64,000 nucleotides of DNA from positions 1-64,000 of the forward strand of contig NZ_MEDS01000001.1 in NCBI RefSeq assembly GCF_001724135.1, given 5' to 3'. Shown here in pieces: positions 34,492 to 42,968 of the stretch. The first letter of the stretch is position 1, and every line of letters starts with the position of its first letter. A program made the translations under genes and the position numbers. This stretch comes from Comamonas sp. SCN 65-56. Lineage in GTDB: Bacteria > Pseudomonadota > Gammaproteobacteria > Burkholderiales > Burkholderiaceae_C. A model generated the notes under the pieces. It made no database searches. It saw only the letters and a program-made list of their open reading frames with translations, and had not been told where the DNA came from.

Positions 34492-35325
34492 ATGTATGAG
34501 GCGTACTACGGGCTGCGCGAGAAACCCTTCTCCATCCAGCCCGATCCGGAGTTTCTGTATTTCAGCAAGCGCCACGCGCTGGCGTTCACCATGCTGCAGT
34601 ACGGCATCCAGAACCGCGCGGGCTTTTCCGTCATCTGTGGCGAGATCGGCTGCGGCAAGACGACGCTGATCCGCCATCTGCTCAACACCCTGGGCGAGGA
34701 GCTCACGGTAGGGCTGGTCTACAACACCCACCAGGAGATTGCCGATCTGCTGGAATGGATCATGCTGGCGTTTGGGCAGCCCTACGAAGGCATGTCGGCG
34801 GTGGCGCGCTACGACGCCTTCCAGCGCTTTCTCATCAGCGAATACGCCGCCGGCCGGCGCGCGGTGCTGATCGTGGACGAAGCGCAGAACCTCTCGGCCG
34901 GTGCGCTCGAATCGCTGCGCATGCTCTCCAACATCAACGCCGACAAGGACCAGCTGCTGCAGGTCATCCTGGTAGGCCAGCCGCAGCTGCGCGACCTGCT
35001 GCGTCGCCCCGAGTTGCACCAGTTTGCCCAGCGCATCGCGGTGGATTTCTTCATTCCCCCGCTGACGGTGCAGGAAGTGGCACGCTACGTGCAGCACCGC
35101 CTGCATGTGGCCGGGCGCGATGAGCCCCTGTTCACCGAGGCCGCCATCGCCCTGATCGCCAAGGCCACGGGCGGCGTTCCGCGCTCCATCAACATCCTGT
35201 GCGACATGGCACTGGTCTACGGCTTTGGCGGCGAGGTACCCGTGATCGATGCCATGCTGGTGGGCGAGGTGCTGGCCGATCGCAGGGATTTCGGGGTGCT
35301 GGGAGCGACGGATTCGGCCGGCTGA
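34492..35325 (+). CDS. ExeA-like AAA ATPase of the exosortase/EPS system
   Basis: 277 residues. The opening MYEAYYGLREKPFSIQPDP, Walker A CGEIGCGKTTL near residue 51, Walker B VLIVDEAQNLS near residue 126 and VGQPQLRDLLRRPELHQFAQRI are those of the exosortase-associated, GspA/ExeA-like ATPase family. Such proteins are cytoplasmic and may control assembly or export of the polysaccharide. It is in an operon with the TPR lipoprotein. The usual membrane chain-length regulators are not in this window. Confidence 0.88.
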   Translation: MYEAYYGLREKPFSIQPDPEFLYFSKRHALAFTMLQYGIQNRAGFSVICGEIGCGKTTLIRHLLNTLGEELTVGLVYNTHQEIADLLEWIMLAFGQPYEGMSAVARYDAFQRFLISEYAAGRRAVLIVDEAQNLSAGALESLRMLSNINADKDQLLQVILVGQPQLRDLLRRPELHQFAQRIAVDFFIPPLTVQEVARYVQHRLHVAGRDEPLFTEAAIALIAKATGGVPRSINILCDMALVYGFGGEVPVIDAMLVGEVLADRRDFGVLGATDSAG

Positions 35326-35366
35326 AACCCGGAATCACCCGCGCTCCGGGCTGTTGCGATGCTGAT

Positions 35367-35410
35367 AGTCCGATAGGATCATTGTGGAGAATTGTTCAGA
35401 TCGATAGCAT
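35367..35410 (+). promoter_or_regulatory. LuxR-type box and -10-like hexamer upstream of the first VPLPA-CTERM gene
   Basis: AGTCCGATAGGATCATTG (35367-35384) is followed after 20 bp by TAGCAT (35405-35410). The same box with one change and the same hexamer recur before the paralogous gene at 36273-36317. If TAGCAT is the -10 element, the box centres near -41.5, where LuxR-type activators bind. Confidence 0.6.
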
Positions 35411-35454
35411 TTACTTACTTTGAATCTCGAACACGCCCAAGGAGCGCGAAGCAA

Positions 35455-36228
35455 ATGATGAACCAGGCCGCCAAAACCCTTGCCGCAACCCTGTGCGTTG
35501 CCGCCTTCTCCCTTGCCGCGCCGCTGGCATCTGCAGCGACCGTGACCTTGCAATTCAACGGTTTCGAGAACTACGGCGGCGGTTCGGCGGGCAAGGCCGT
35601 CAACGTGACGGACACGACGCCCAGCCCGGACAAGCACTACAGTGGCAACGGCGGCGCGTTCGACGCCACGGCCAAGGCAGGCAGTGATGCAGGTTTCGTT
35701 GCGTCTGCCTATAAGGTGGGTGGCGACATCATCACGTGGTGCGTGGAGTTGGCTCAAGGCATCAGTTTCGGCAATACCTACACCTATACGCTGAACGGCC
35801 CGGGTGAAACATCGTGGTTCAGCAACCTCGAGAAACTGTTCAACCAGTTCATCACCGGTCCGATCACCAACACCACCTCGACGGCGATGCAGTTGGCAGT
35901 GTGGGAAGTGACGCACGAGGCACAGGGTTCCAAAGGCGGTGGTTTCAGTTTGGCGACCGGTTCTTTCACTGCGAATACCAGTGGTACGAATACCGGTGCC
36001 TACACGCAAGCACAAACGTGGCTGGACAATCTGAACAAAATGGTGCCGACGGTGGATTCGGGTTACCGCGCGATCAAGCTGGAAAGCAAGACGGCGCAAG
36101 ACCAGGTGGCGTTCGTGAGCGTTTCCGAAGTGCCGCTGCCTGGCGCCGCGCTGATGTTCCTCTCGGCCTTGGGTTTGGGCGGCTTGGCCCGTCGCAAGTC
36201 GTCGGTGCAGATGCCGGCTGCGGCCTGA
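35455..36228 (+). CDS. VPLPA-CTERM (exosortase-sorted) secreted protein 1, thioester-domain-like
   Basis: 257 residues from ATG ATG at 35455, with AAGGAG about 10 bp upstream. A signal peptide (AAFSLAAPLASAA) leads. The mature part has IITWCVELAQGISF and, about 55 residues later, STAMQLAVWEVTH. A Cys early and a Gln in xQxA(V/I)W is the arrangement of Cys-Gln thioester domains. The C-terminus is EVPLPGAALMFLSALGLGG followed by LARRK, an exosortase sorting signal. It is expected to be exported, cut by the exosortase nearby and held at the surface or in the matrix. A paralogue follows at 36358. Confidence 0.85.
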   Translation: MMNQAAKTLAATLCVAAFSLAAPLASAATVTLQFNGFENYGGGSAGKAVNVTDTTPSPDKHYSGNGGAFDATAKAGSDAGFVASAYKVGGDIITWCVELAQGISFGNTYTYTLNGPGETSWFSNLEKLFNQFITGPITNTTSTAMQLAVWEVTHEAQGSKGGGFSLATGSFTANTSGTNTGAYTQAQTWLDNLNKMVPTVDSGYRAIKLESKTAQDQVAFVSVSEVPLPGAALMFLSALGLGGLARRKSSVQMPAAA

Positions 36229-36272
36229 GCGTTTTGCGCGCTGATGGAAGCGGAATATCAGGGTTTGCGCTT

Positions 36273-36317
36273 AGTCCAATAGGATCATTGCAGTAGTCAA
36301 ACGCTTTCGGTTAGCAT
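36273..36317 (+). promoter_or_regulatory. LuxR-type box and -10-like hexamer upstream of the second VPLPA-CTERM gene
   Basis: AGTCCAATAGGATCATTG (36273-36290), a 21-bp spacer, then TAGCAT (36312-36317). It contains CAAT-N6-ATTG dyad symmetry. Box, spacing and distance to the start codon (67 bp, against 70 bp for the first gene) are nearly the same as upstream of the paralogue. Confidence 0.6.
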
Positions 36318-36357
36318 AACGCCATAGTTTTTCTTTACCCCCGTTGGGAGTTGGATC

Positions 36358-37104
36358 ATGCAATTGTTCAAAAAGACCATCGCTGCTTCGCTTTTTGCCG
36401 CAGCCTTCACGATGGCTGCGCCGCAGGTGTTTGCGGCATCGGTCAACCTCACCAACAATGGCGCTGTCTTCAACGGCACTGCACCCGAGATGGTGCTGCG
36501 CACGCCTGGCGGCACCGAGACGCAGATGTGGGTTGGAGGCTATACCGAGCTCGTGAATAGCGTCACTGGGACAAGTCTGTTTACCGCGGGGCAGAACATT
36601 CTCACTTGGTGCATTGAAGTGGCACTGCATAAGGGCGCCACAGCCAACTACAACGTGAATGAAGTCACCGGCGCGAGTACGCCATCGTGGGTGAGCGGGT
36701 TGGAGCAGCTGTTCACGCGTTTTGGCAGTCAAGTAACCAACGTGGTTACTTCAGCGGCCATGCAATTGGCCATCTGGGAGGTTGTGGGTGGTGACTCGAC
36801 GCTGAATTTGGATGATGGCAATTTTCAGGCATCGCCCATGACTACTGGTGGCTATGTCGGGTCCAGCAACGCTGCATACACCACGGCTCAGGGCTGGTTG
36901 AATACCTTGAATACCAGTGCTCCCGTATGGAATGGTTACCGAGTCGTGACGCTGGGCTATGCTGATGATCCCAAGATGCAGGACTTGGTCACGTTCATCC
37001 CCACACCGCTGCCGGGCGCTGCGCTGATGTTCCTCTCGGCCTTGGGTCTGGGGGGCTTGGCCCGTCGCAAATCCAAGGCTGACCCGGACGCCTTGGCCGC
37101 CTGA
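36358..37104 (+). CDS. VPLPA-CTERM (exosortase-sorted) secreted protein 2, thioester-domain-like
   Basis: 248 residues. Signal peptide MQLFKKTIAASLFAAAFTMA then PQVFAA. NILTWCIEVALHKGA and TSAAMQLAIWEVVGG align with the Cys and Gln segments of the upstream paralogue. SGLEQLFTRFG and GWLNTLN match it as well. The C-terminus TPLPGAALMFLSALGLGGL plus ARRK is the sorting signal; the 23-residue tail is almost identical to that of protein 1, whereas the mature parts have diverged. It probably arose by tandem duplication and shares the promoter design. A strong terminator follows. Confidence 0.85.
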   Translation: MQLFKKTIAASLFAAAFTMAAPQVFAASVNLTNNGAVFNGTAPEMVLRTPGGTETQMWVGGYTELVNSVTGTSLFTAGQNILTWCIEVALHKGATANYNVNEVTGASTPSWVSGLEQLFTRFGSQVTNVVTSAAMQLAIWEVVGGDSTLNLDDGNFQASPMTTGGYVGSSNAAYTTAQGWLNTLNTSAPVWNGYRVVTLGYADDPKMQDLVTFIPTPLPGAALMFLSALGLGGLARRKSKADPDALAA

Positions 37105-37123
37105 TCGGCCGACCTGATGCGAT

Positions 37124-37153
37124 AAAAACCCCGCCGAACCCGGCGGGGTTTTT
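37124..37153. terminator. bidirectional rho-independent terminator
   Basis: AAAAACCCCGCCG-AAC-CCGGCGGGGTTTTT forms a strong GC stem with A and T tails on both sides. It lies between the convergent VPLPA-CTERM gene and epsA and should stop transcription from both. Confidence 0.9.
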
Positions 37154-37973
37154 ATTTGTGCGTTGGATGCGTCTGGGGGCGCATCTTGGCTACCGCTTGA
37201 GCGCGGTTGAGGACGTCCAGTTTCTTGAGGATGCGCTGCATGTGGTTTTTCACCGTGAAGGCGCTGATGTCCAGGATGACGCCGATTTCCGCGTTGGTCT
37301 TGCCCTGGCGCACCCAGTCCATGATTTCCAGCTCGCGTGCACTCAGTTCTTCGACCAAGGGGTCGATTTCTTGCGCTTCGGGTGCCGCGCTCCCGCCCGC
37401 AGCGCGCTCTGCGGGTTGTTCATAGTATTGGCCCGGCAGGTGCGCGATCTGGCGAAACGCGGCGTCGATGTAGGGCAGAAGAAAGCGCAGTGATTCCAGT
37501 GCCTTGTGGCGGTCGACGATCTCGTCGTCGCTCAGCAGCACGTAGAGGCAGTCGTGCCGGCCGCGCTGGTCCTTGATCCCGTGCACCAGGCCGATGCGCA
37601 TGTCCTGGAAGGTGTGGATCGAGCTGTCGTCTTCCAGGCTCTGAAAGGCCGATTCGGTGAAGGCCTCGTTGATGAAGGGCTTGAAGCCGTGCTCCGTCCA
37701 GCGCTTGAAAAGCCAGCCGGTGAAGGGCTGCAAAGTGGTGTCGGTGAAGCTTCGGGTGCGCATGCCCGCCAGCGATGACACGACATCGTGGCAGACCAGA
37801 CCGAGCGAAAAATCTCCCCATGCCGCAATGACCACCTCATGCGGTATCAATCGCTGCACGTCCTTGTGCAGCCAGTTGAACAGGGCGTAGTGGCTGTCTA
37901 CCTGCAGCGAGCGCTGCATGGTTTGCAGCAAATGCCCCAGTTCTTCAACCGACAGATGGCCCAACAGTGACAT
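37152..37973 (-). CDS. epsA: EpsA-type LuxR-family transcriptional regulator of the exosortase/EPS locus
   Basis: 273 residues. The opening MSLLGHLSVEELGHLLQTMQRSLQV and LFNWLHKDVQRLIPHEVVIAAWGDF belong to the EpsA family described in exosortase loci. The C-terminal GerE/LuxR HTH reads ELSARELEIMDWVRQGKTNAEIGVILDISAFTVKNHMQRILKKLDV. No receiver Asp pattern is visible in the N-terminal sensory part. It is convergent with the VPLPA-CTERM genes and is the prime candidate to bind the paired 18-bp boxes at 35367 and 36273. Confidence 0.88.
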   Translation of the reverse strand: MSLLGHLSVEELGHLLQTMQRSLQVDSHYALFNWLHKDVQRLIPHEVVIAAWGDFSLGLVCHDVVSSLAGMRTRSFTDTTLQPFTGWLFKRWTEHGFKPFINEAFTESAFQSLEDDSSIHTFQDMRIGLVHGIKDQRGRHDCLYVLLSDDEIVDRHKALESLRFLLPYIDAAFRQIAHLPGQYYEQPAERAAGGSAAPEAQEIDPLVEELSARELEIMDWVRQGKTNAEIGVILDISAFTVKNHMQRILKKLDVLNRAQAVAKMRPQTHPTHK

Positions 37974-38079
37974 CCCGGTGGTCCTTGGTGTGCTTTCAGG
38001 CTTGGGTGCGCGCGCGGTGCGCGCGGTTATCGAAGGGCAGCATTATGCGGGTATTGTGTTGCGTGTTCGCACGGGGCTT

Positions 38080-40059
38080 TCATGGCGCGTCCACCAAAAG
38101 GTTGGCGCCGCGCTCGCGCAGCAGCACCGCCGCCTCCGCCGCCACCAGCGCCGGCACCAGCGCCGGCACCTGCAGGCCGCGGGCGGTGTCAAGCATGGCA
38201 ATCAACAACTGGCGTGTGCCCGGGCTGGCCAGCGCCTGTTCGGCAAAGTCGCCGCCCAGCTTGACATAACGCAGCGTCAGCGCATGCAGTTGCGCCAGCG
38301 CCATCGGGGATTGGTCCAGGCGTCGCAAAGCCATCCCGGCGCCGCAGGCGGTGACCTCGCGCGCAAACGTAGCCACCTCTTCCGCGTCGGTTTGCAAGGC
38401 ATAGGCATCCAGCTCCAGCACCAGCCGGGCGGTGGTTTGCGGTGCTGCCGCTTGCAGGATGGATTGCACCTGTGGCTGGAACCGGGGCTGCGCCAGCGAG
38501 GGCAGCGAGATGCGCACCACCAGGGCGTCATCGGCATGCTCGGCAAGCCAGGCCAGACCGAGCTTGATAGCCTCTGCGTCGAAGGCACCCGAGAGTCCCA
38601 GGCGGACCGCGACCGGCAGGAACAAGGCGCCGCCCAGCGTCGAGCCATCGCCGGCGTGCAGAGCGAGGGATGCTTCCTGCTGCAGCGTCTGCCGCTGACC
38701 ATCCAGGGCCAGCGGGCGCAGGCGCAGCGACAGCGCCCCGGGCGTGGAAAGCGCCTGCTCCAGCATCTGCTGCCATTGGCCCTGTGCCGCGACAGGCTTG
38801 CCGGTTTGCGCGTCGTCCTGGGTCAGGAACTCGACCTCGTCGTGGCCTGCGCTTTCGGCGCGCATGAGTGCCTGGTCCAGCCGCGCCAGCACCTCGCCGA
38901 CGGCACTGCCGCTGGTGTAGTCTGTCAGCGCATAGGCCCAGCGGCAGCGGCGCGCATCGGCAAGCATCACGCGCAGGCCCTCCAGTGTCTGGCGGATGCG
39001 CTCGACCAGCGTCAGCGCATGCAGCCCGTCAACCCGGGGGATGAGCACGATGAAATCCGAGCCGTTCAGGCGCGCCAACTGGATCGGGTGGTCCGCGCTG
39101 CCTTCACCTGCCAGCACGGCTTTCACCTGCTGGCCGACCGTGGCCAGCCAGGCGTCCGCGCCGGCATGGTTGAGCTGGGCGTTGACGGCCAGCAGGTCGC
39201 GCTGGCGAAACAGCATCAGGTGGCCGTTGCCTCCGCTGCCGGCCGGGGCGCCGAGCATACGGCGCAGTTCGTTGATGAAATAGCGGCGATTGGCGAGGCC
39301 GGTGACCGGGTCGCTGTGCAGCTCCAGCTGCAGCGATTCAATGCGTTCGCCTTGCTCTTGCGCGGTAGCGCGCACGCGCTCGCGCGTCGCGTGGATGGCG
39401 CTGACGACGGAGGCCAGCTCGGCCACCTGCGCGGAGCCGGTGTCTGGCTCGGTGCCGAGCGCGTCACTGGATGCGGCCTGTTTGCCGATCGCCATCACCT
39501 GCGCCTCGACCTGCTGGCGCAGCAGGCGGCGAAACCAGCGGATGAGACCGGCGACAAACAGCGCCCACGCCAGGCCGGCGACCAGCACCAGCAGGGCCAT
39601 GCGGGTGCTGGAGTGCCACAGCGCATCGTAGGCATAGCCGTTGTTGACGGTGAGGCTGAGCTGGCCGACCTGCTTCCAGCCGTCGCTGACCTCGCGCTGC
39701 GCACGCGGTGCGCTCAGGGGCAAAAGCTGGGCAAACCAGGCCGGAGCCTGGCCCTTGTAATGCGCCTGCGGAGCCTGTTCGCGCTCGAAGACCGGTTTGC
39801 CACCGACGTCGGTGAAGGCAATGGCATCGAACTTGCCGGTATCGAACAAGGCCATCATCAGCAGCTCGCGCGTCACCGCATCCTGGTTGGCCGGCTGTGA
39901 CAGCGACAGCGCCAGTGCCGAAGCGGCGTTGTCGCCCTCGGACTCCAGCTGGCCATCAAGATACTGGCGCGCGGCGGTGACGCTCCAGCCGAGCGTGCCG
40001 ACGAGGATGACGGCAAGCGCCAGCGTCACGCTGATGAGCAATCGTGAGAGCAGAGACAT
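38080..40059 (-). CDS. lapD: LapD-like c-di-GMP receptor with degenerate GGDEF and EAL domains
   Basis: 659 residues. Membrane helix near residues 7-28, a periplasmic LapD/MoxY_N domain (DGQLESEGDNAASALALSLS at its start), second helix near 152-172, a HAMP-like linker, a GGDEF domain and an EAL domain. The GGDEF motif reads NGSDF and the EAL position reads QQEASLAL, so both catalytic sites are lost, as in LapD. LapD binds c-di-GMP in the cytoplasm and sequesters the protease LapG in the periplasm, which keeps the adhesin on the surface. lapG lies 30 bp upstream in the same direction. Confidence 0.9.
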   Translation of the reverse strand: MSLLSRLLISVTLALAVILVGTLGWSVTAARQYLDGQLESEGDNAASALALSLSQPANQDAVTRELLMMALFDTGKFDAIAFTDVGGKPVFEREQAPQAHYKGQAPAWFAQLLPLSAPRAQREVSDGWKQVGQLSLTVNNGYAYDALWHSSTRMALLVLVAGLAWALFVAGLIRWFRRLLRQQVEAQVMAIGKQAASSDALGTEPDTGSAQVAELASVVSAIHATRERVRATAQEQGERIESLQLELHSDPVTGLANRRYFINELRRMLGAPAGSGGNGHLMLFRQRDLLAVNAQLNHAGADAWLATVGQQVKAVLAGEGSADHPIQLARLNGSDFIVLIPRVDGLHALTLVERIRQTLEGLRVMLADARRCRWAYALTDYTSGSAVGEVLARLDQALMRAESAGHDEVEFLTQDDAQTGKPVAAQGQWQQMLEQALSTPGALSLRLRPLALDGQRQTLQQEASLALHAGDGSTLGGALFLPVAVRLGLSGAFDAEAIKLGLAWLAEHADDALVVRISLPSLAQPRFQPQVQSILQAAAPQTTARLVLELDAYALQTDAEEVATFAREVTACGAGMALRRLDQSPMALAQLHALTLRYVKLGGDFAEQALASPGTRQLLIAMLDTARGLQVPALVPALVAAEAAVLLRERGANLLVDAP

Positions 40060-40089
40060 GGGTTGTGCCTTTCGTTCATGCCTGCGGGA

Positions 40090-40797
40090 TCAGGGCATGA
40101 ATCCTTCCTGTTGCATGCGTGCCAGCAGATCGGGCCAGCGGCTGATGCGCTCGGCCGACGTGGGCTGCTTGCCCGTTACATAAATGCCTTGGGCGTTGAA
40201 GCTGAATACCGGGCCGAGATCGGGCCGCTCGCGCGCCGGCAGGATCTCGTTGAGCATGTTGTCCAGCACCAGCGGCTCGCTTTGCGGTGTTTCATAGTAG
40301 CCCAGCACCATGTGCGCCACGCTTTGCGTGCTGCCGGCGCCGCCGATGCGCGCACGCACGTAGATGAAGCGCAGCTGCTCGCCCGCAAGGCCCAGGTGCA
40401 GCAGCGAAAAGTACTTGCCGATCACGTAGTCCTCGCAATCGCCGGCGCGCTTGCCCAGGGATTCCAGCGGCGTGGCCCAGTAATCCTGCTGGGTCCAGAC
40501 GATCGAGTCTTCGGACCCCATCACGATGCGGTTCCAGAAGGCATTGACGGCCGCGAGTTGCGCCTGGCGCGGCCGGCCTGCCTGTGTCTGCAGCAGCGCA
40601 AGCCATTCGTTCAGCGCTGCCACCCCGTCCGCGCCATAGCGCTCGCGCATGCTGGCTTGCAGCTTGGCGCTATCGAACTGGAAGGCACGGGCCGCAGGCG
40701 CCAGATGGCGCCCCAGTGCCGCGAATACCAGTGCGCCACCTGCGCGCAGCAAGGCGCGGCGACGAGCGCCGTGCCATGCTGTGAGGGTGGACGTCAT
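40090..40797 (-). CDS. lapG: LapG-like periplasmic cysteine protease (BTLCP)
   Basis: 235 residues from the ATG at 40797. The N-terminus GARRRALLRAGGALVFAALG looks like a twin-Arg-type or Sec export signal. Catalytic Cys in KRAGDCEDYVIGKY, His in QSVAHMVLGYY and Asp in PLVLDNMLNEI form the transglutaminase-like triad. LapG cuts the N-terminal retention module of LapA-type adhesins at a di-alanine site when LapD is not bound to c-di-GMP. The likely substrate is encoded next at 40957. Confidence 0.92.
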   Translation of the reverse strand: MTSTLTAWHGARRRALLRAGGALVFAALGRHLAPAARAFQFDSAKLQASMRERYGADGVAALNEWLALLQTQAGRPRQAQLAAVNAFWNRIVMGSEDSIVWTQQDYWATPLESLGKRAGDCEDYVIGKYFSLLHLGLAGEQLRFIYVRARIGGAGSTQSVAHMVLGYYETPQSEPLVLDNMLNEILPARERPDLGPVFSFNAQGIYVTGKQPTSAERISRWPDLLARMQQEGFMP

Positions 40798-40956
40798 GAC
40801 TGGCTCAAGCCGGATAGAGGCCCGTTGGATTGGCACGGGCTGCCCAGGCAGGCACTGGCTGGCGCAGATGGGCGCGAACCGCGCTGCGCCGTGCCACTGC
40901 CCGTACCGGCATCGCCTGCGGTATCGGTACGAGCGTGACGGGCGGCGTCTGGGCTT

Positions 40957-42839
40957 TCAGACCGGGTCCACGCCGTGTTTGCCTTGCTCGATCAGACCTT
41001 GAATGGTGTCGCCGGCAGTGCCTCCAGCACCGCCCATGCCGCCGGCACCGCCATCGCCGCCGTTTCCAATGATGGTGGGTGCAGGGGTGCTGCCTGCGCC
41101 ACCGGTACCGCCAGCACCGCCCGTACCACCATCGCCACCGTTTCCGAAGACGGTTGACGGGGTGCCACCAGCACCACCGGTACCACCATCGCCGCCGAGC
41201 AGGTTGGAAACATCCCCTGCGTGTCCCTCGTCCTGCAGCAGGTCGCCGACGTTGATGCCGGGTGCGGGAGCGGGCGCAGGGCTGCCGGTGCCACCGTGGC
41301 CGCTGTCGGTGCCTTGCCCGGCCTGACCGCTGTCTCCGCCGTCGTCGAGCAAGCCGGCGAGGCTCAGGGGGGCCATCAGCGGTGCGGGCGCTGGTGCAGG
41401 TGCTGCGGTTTCAGGCGGTGCGGTGAGACCGAAGGCGCCGTCGACGAACACGGGTTGGCCCACGGGCGCATCAATGTGTTCGGGTACGGTAACCGTGGTG
41501 CCGCTGCCGTCCTTGGTGCGATCGTTGATGTCGAGCGAGCCGGTGCCGGTGGTGTTGGTGTTGTCGAAGAACCCGAGGTACTGCTTGTCCACCAGATCGC
41601 CCACGCCGACGGCGTGTACCTGTCCGCCATTGGCGGTGAGGGGGCCGAACGCATCCAGCGCGTTCTGCACGTCACGGTAGTCGGTCGAACCGGCGAAATT
41701 CACCGTATCACCGTTGTAGACCGTGGGGTTGCCGTCGGTGATGAAGTAGGTGAGGTTCTGGTAGTGGTTGTCGGGCGCGGGCGCAGTCTGGCCGGACAGC
41801 CATGCCGCTGTCTGCTCAAACGCTGCCTGGTAATTGGTGGCGCCGTTTGGGGTCAGGCTGTCGATGGCATCGCGCAATGCTTGCAGGTTGTCTGCGCCCA
41901 GATCGGAGACGCTGTACACCAGCGCAGCCCCGGTGCTGAAGCTGACCAGACCGATGTTGACCGTGCCCTGGTAGCCCGACAGGGTCTGGACGAGTTGGTC
42001 CAGCGCGGCCTTGGTGTAGTCCATGCGCGACTGTTCAAACCCTTCGGGCGTGGCTTCCATGCTGCGCGAGATATCGACCAGCAGCGCGATGTTGTAGTTG
42101 AGCGGAATGGGCTCCGGCGGGGGCGGCGGCTCCACGGGTGGAGGTGGCTCCACGGGTGGAGGTGGCTCCACGGGTGGAGGTGGCTCCACGGGTGGAGGTG
42201 GCTCCACGGGTGTGGCTCCACGGGCGGAGGTGGCTCCACGGGCGGAGGCGGCTCCACGGGCGGAGGTGGCTCCACGGGCGGGGGAGGCGGCTCGACCGGG
42301 GGGGCAGGGGGTTCCACAGGCGGAGGAGGTGGCTCCACAGGTGGCGCGGCTTCCTCGGTAATGGCAAATGCCGTCGGCAGGATGGCCTCTTGGTGGGTGG
42401 GCTCAGGCAGGGGGTAGCCGAGCGCGAGCGGCGAGGTGAGCTCGATCACGCTGCTCAGGCGCACGAAGGAGTGGTCGCCACCACCGCCGCCGCCCAGGGT
42501 GGCGGCCGTCGGTTCCAGCTGGGCCAGCGGGTCTTGCCCGGCATTGATGGCGGTGATGACGTCGTTCACCGCGGCGTCCGTGGGCGGTGTGACGGCGGCT
42601 TCGCTGGCGTGTGGCGGGGAGACCAGATCGGGGGTGAGCGCAACGTCCTGCCCCTCGCCGATGGTGACGACTGCGGCGCCGTCGGCCTGGACCTGCACAC
42701 TGGCACCAGTGGCGGTGACGATTTCGGCATCGGCAGCAATGCGCATGCCTTCACGGATGGGGGTGAGGGAGCCGTCGGAACCCTTGATCCAGGCCTGGCC
42801 CGTGAGATGGGTGACGAGAACGGTGGTTGGAGCAGCCAT
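40957..42839 (-). pseudogene. short LapA-like adhesin with VWA domain, frameshifted in a tandem repeat
   Basis: From the ATG at 42839 the product begins MAAPTTVLVTHLTGQAWIKG and continues with the retention module, including QLEPTAATLGGGGGGDHSFVRL, whose TAAT is the probable LapG cut site. A proline-rich EPPPPV repeat follows. At 42205-42218 one repeat unit has 14 instead of 18 bp, so the frame shifts there. In the new frame the protein resumes with more EPPPPV units and a VWA domain (ALLVDISRSME MIDAS, SPNGATNYQ-like Thr loop, YFITDGNP), then a Gly-rich tail with NGGDGG repeats to the stop at 40957. About 628 residues if restored. No RTX nonapeptides are visible, unlike large LapA proteins. 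It is either phase-variable or an assembly error. Confidence 0.8.
42131..42345. repeat. 18-bp tandem repeat encoding EPPPPV
   Basis: About eleven units of CACGGGTGGAGGTGGCTC and close variants (plus-strand writing). One unit, CACGGGTGTGGCTC at 42205-42218, lacks 4 bp. Slipped-strand changes here would switch the reading frame of the LapA-like gene. There are no spacers, so this is not a CRISPR. Confidence 0.85.
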
Positions 42840-42968
42840 GGTGTTTCAATCAACGCGGGTGAAAAGGCCGCGCGGGCAAGGGGTGCCCTTGCGCGGAAGA
42901 TGGGCGGATCGTAGATGCCGCATCGGCCGGCGTCCATTGGCGCCGACGCCAATGCCGGGAGCGCAGGC

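Noticed and set aside
31972-35106. Minus-strand open frame of 1044 codons opposite the TPR lipoprotein and ATPase genes
   Set aside because: It mirrors the repetitive TPR codons in antisense; composition is non-protein-like and no start signal is seen.
42131-42345. Tandem repeat considered as a CRISPR array
   Set aside because: Units are contiguous 18-mers without spacers and encode EPPPPV; no cas genes are nearby.
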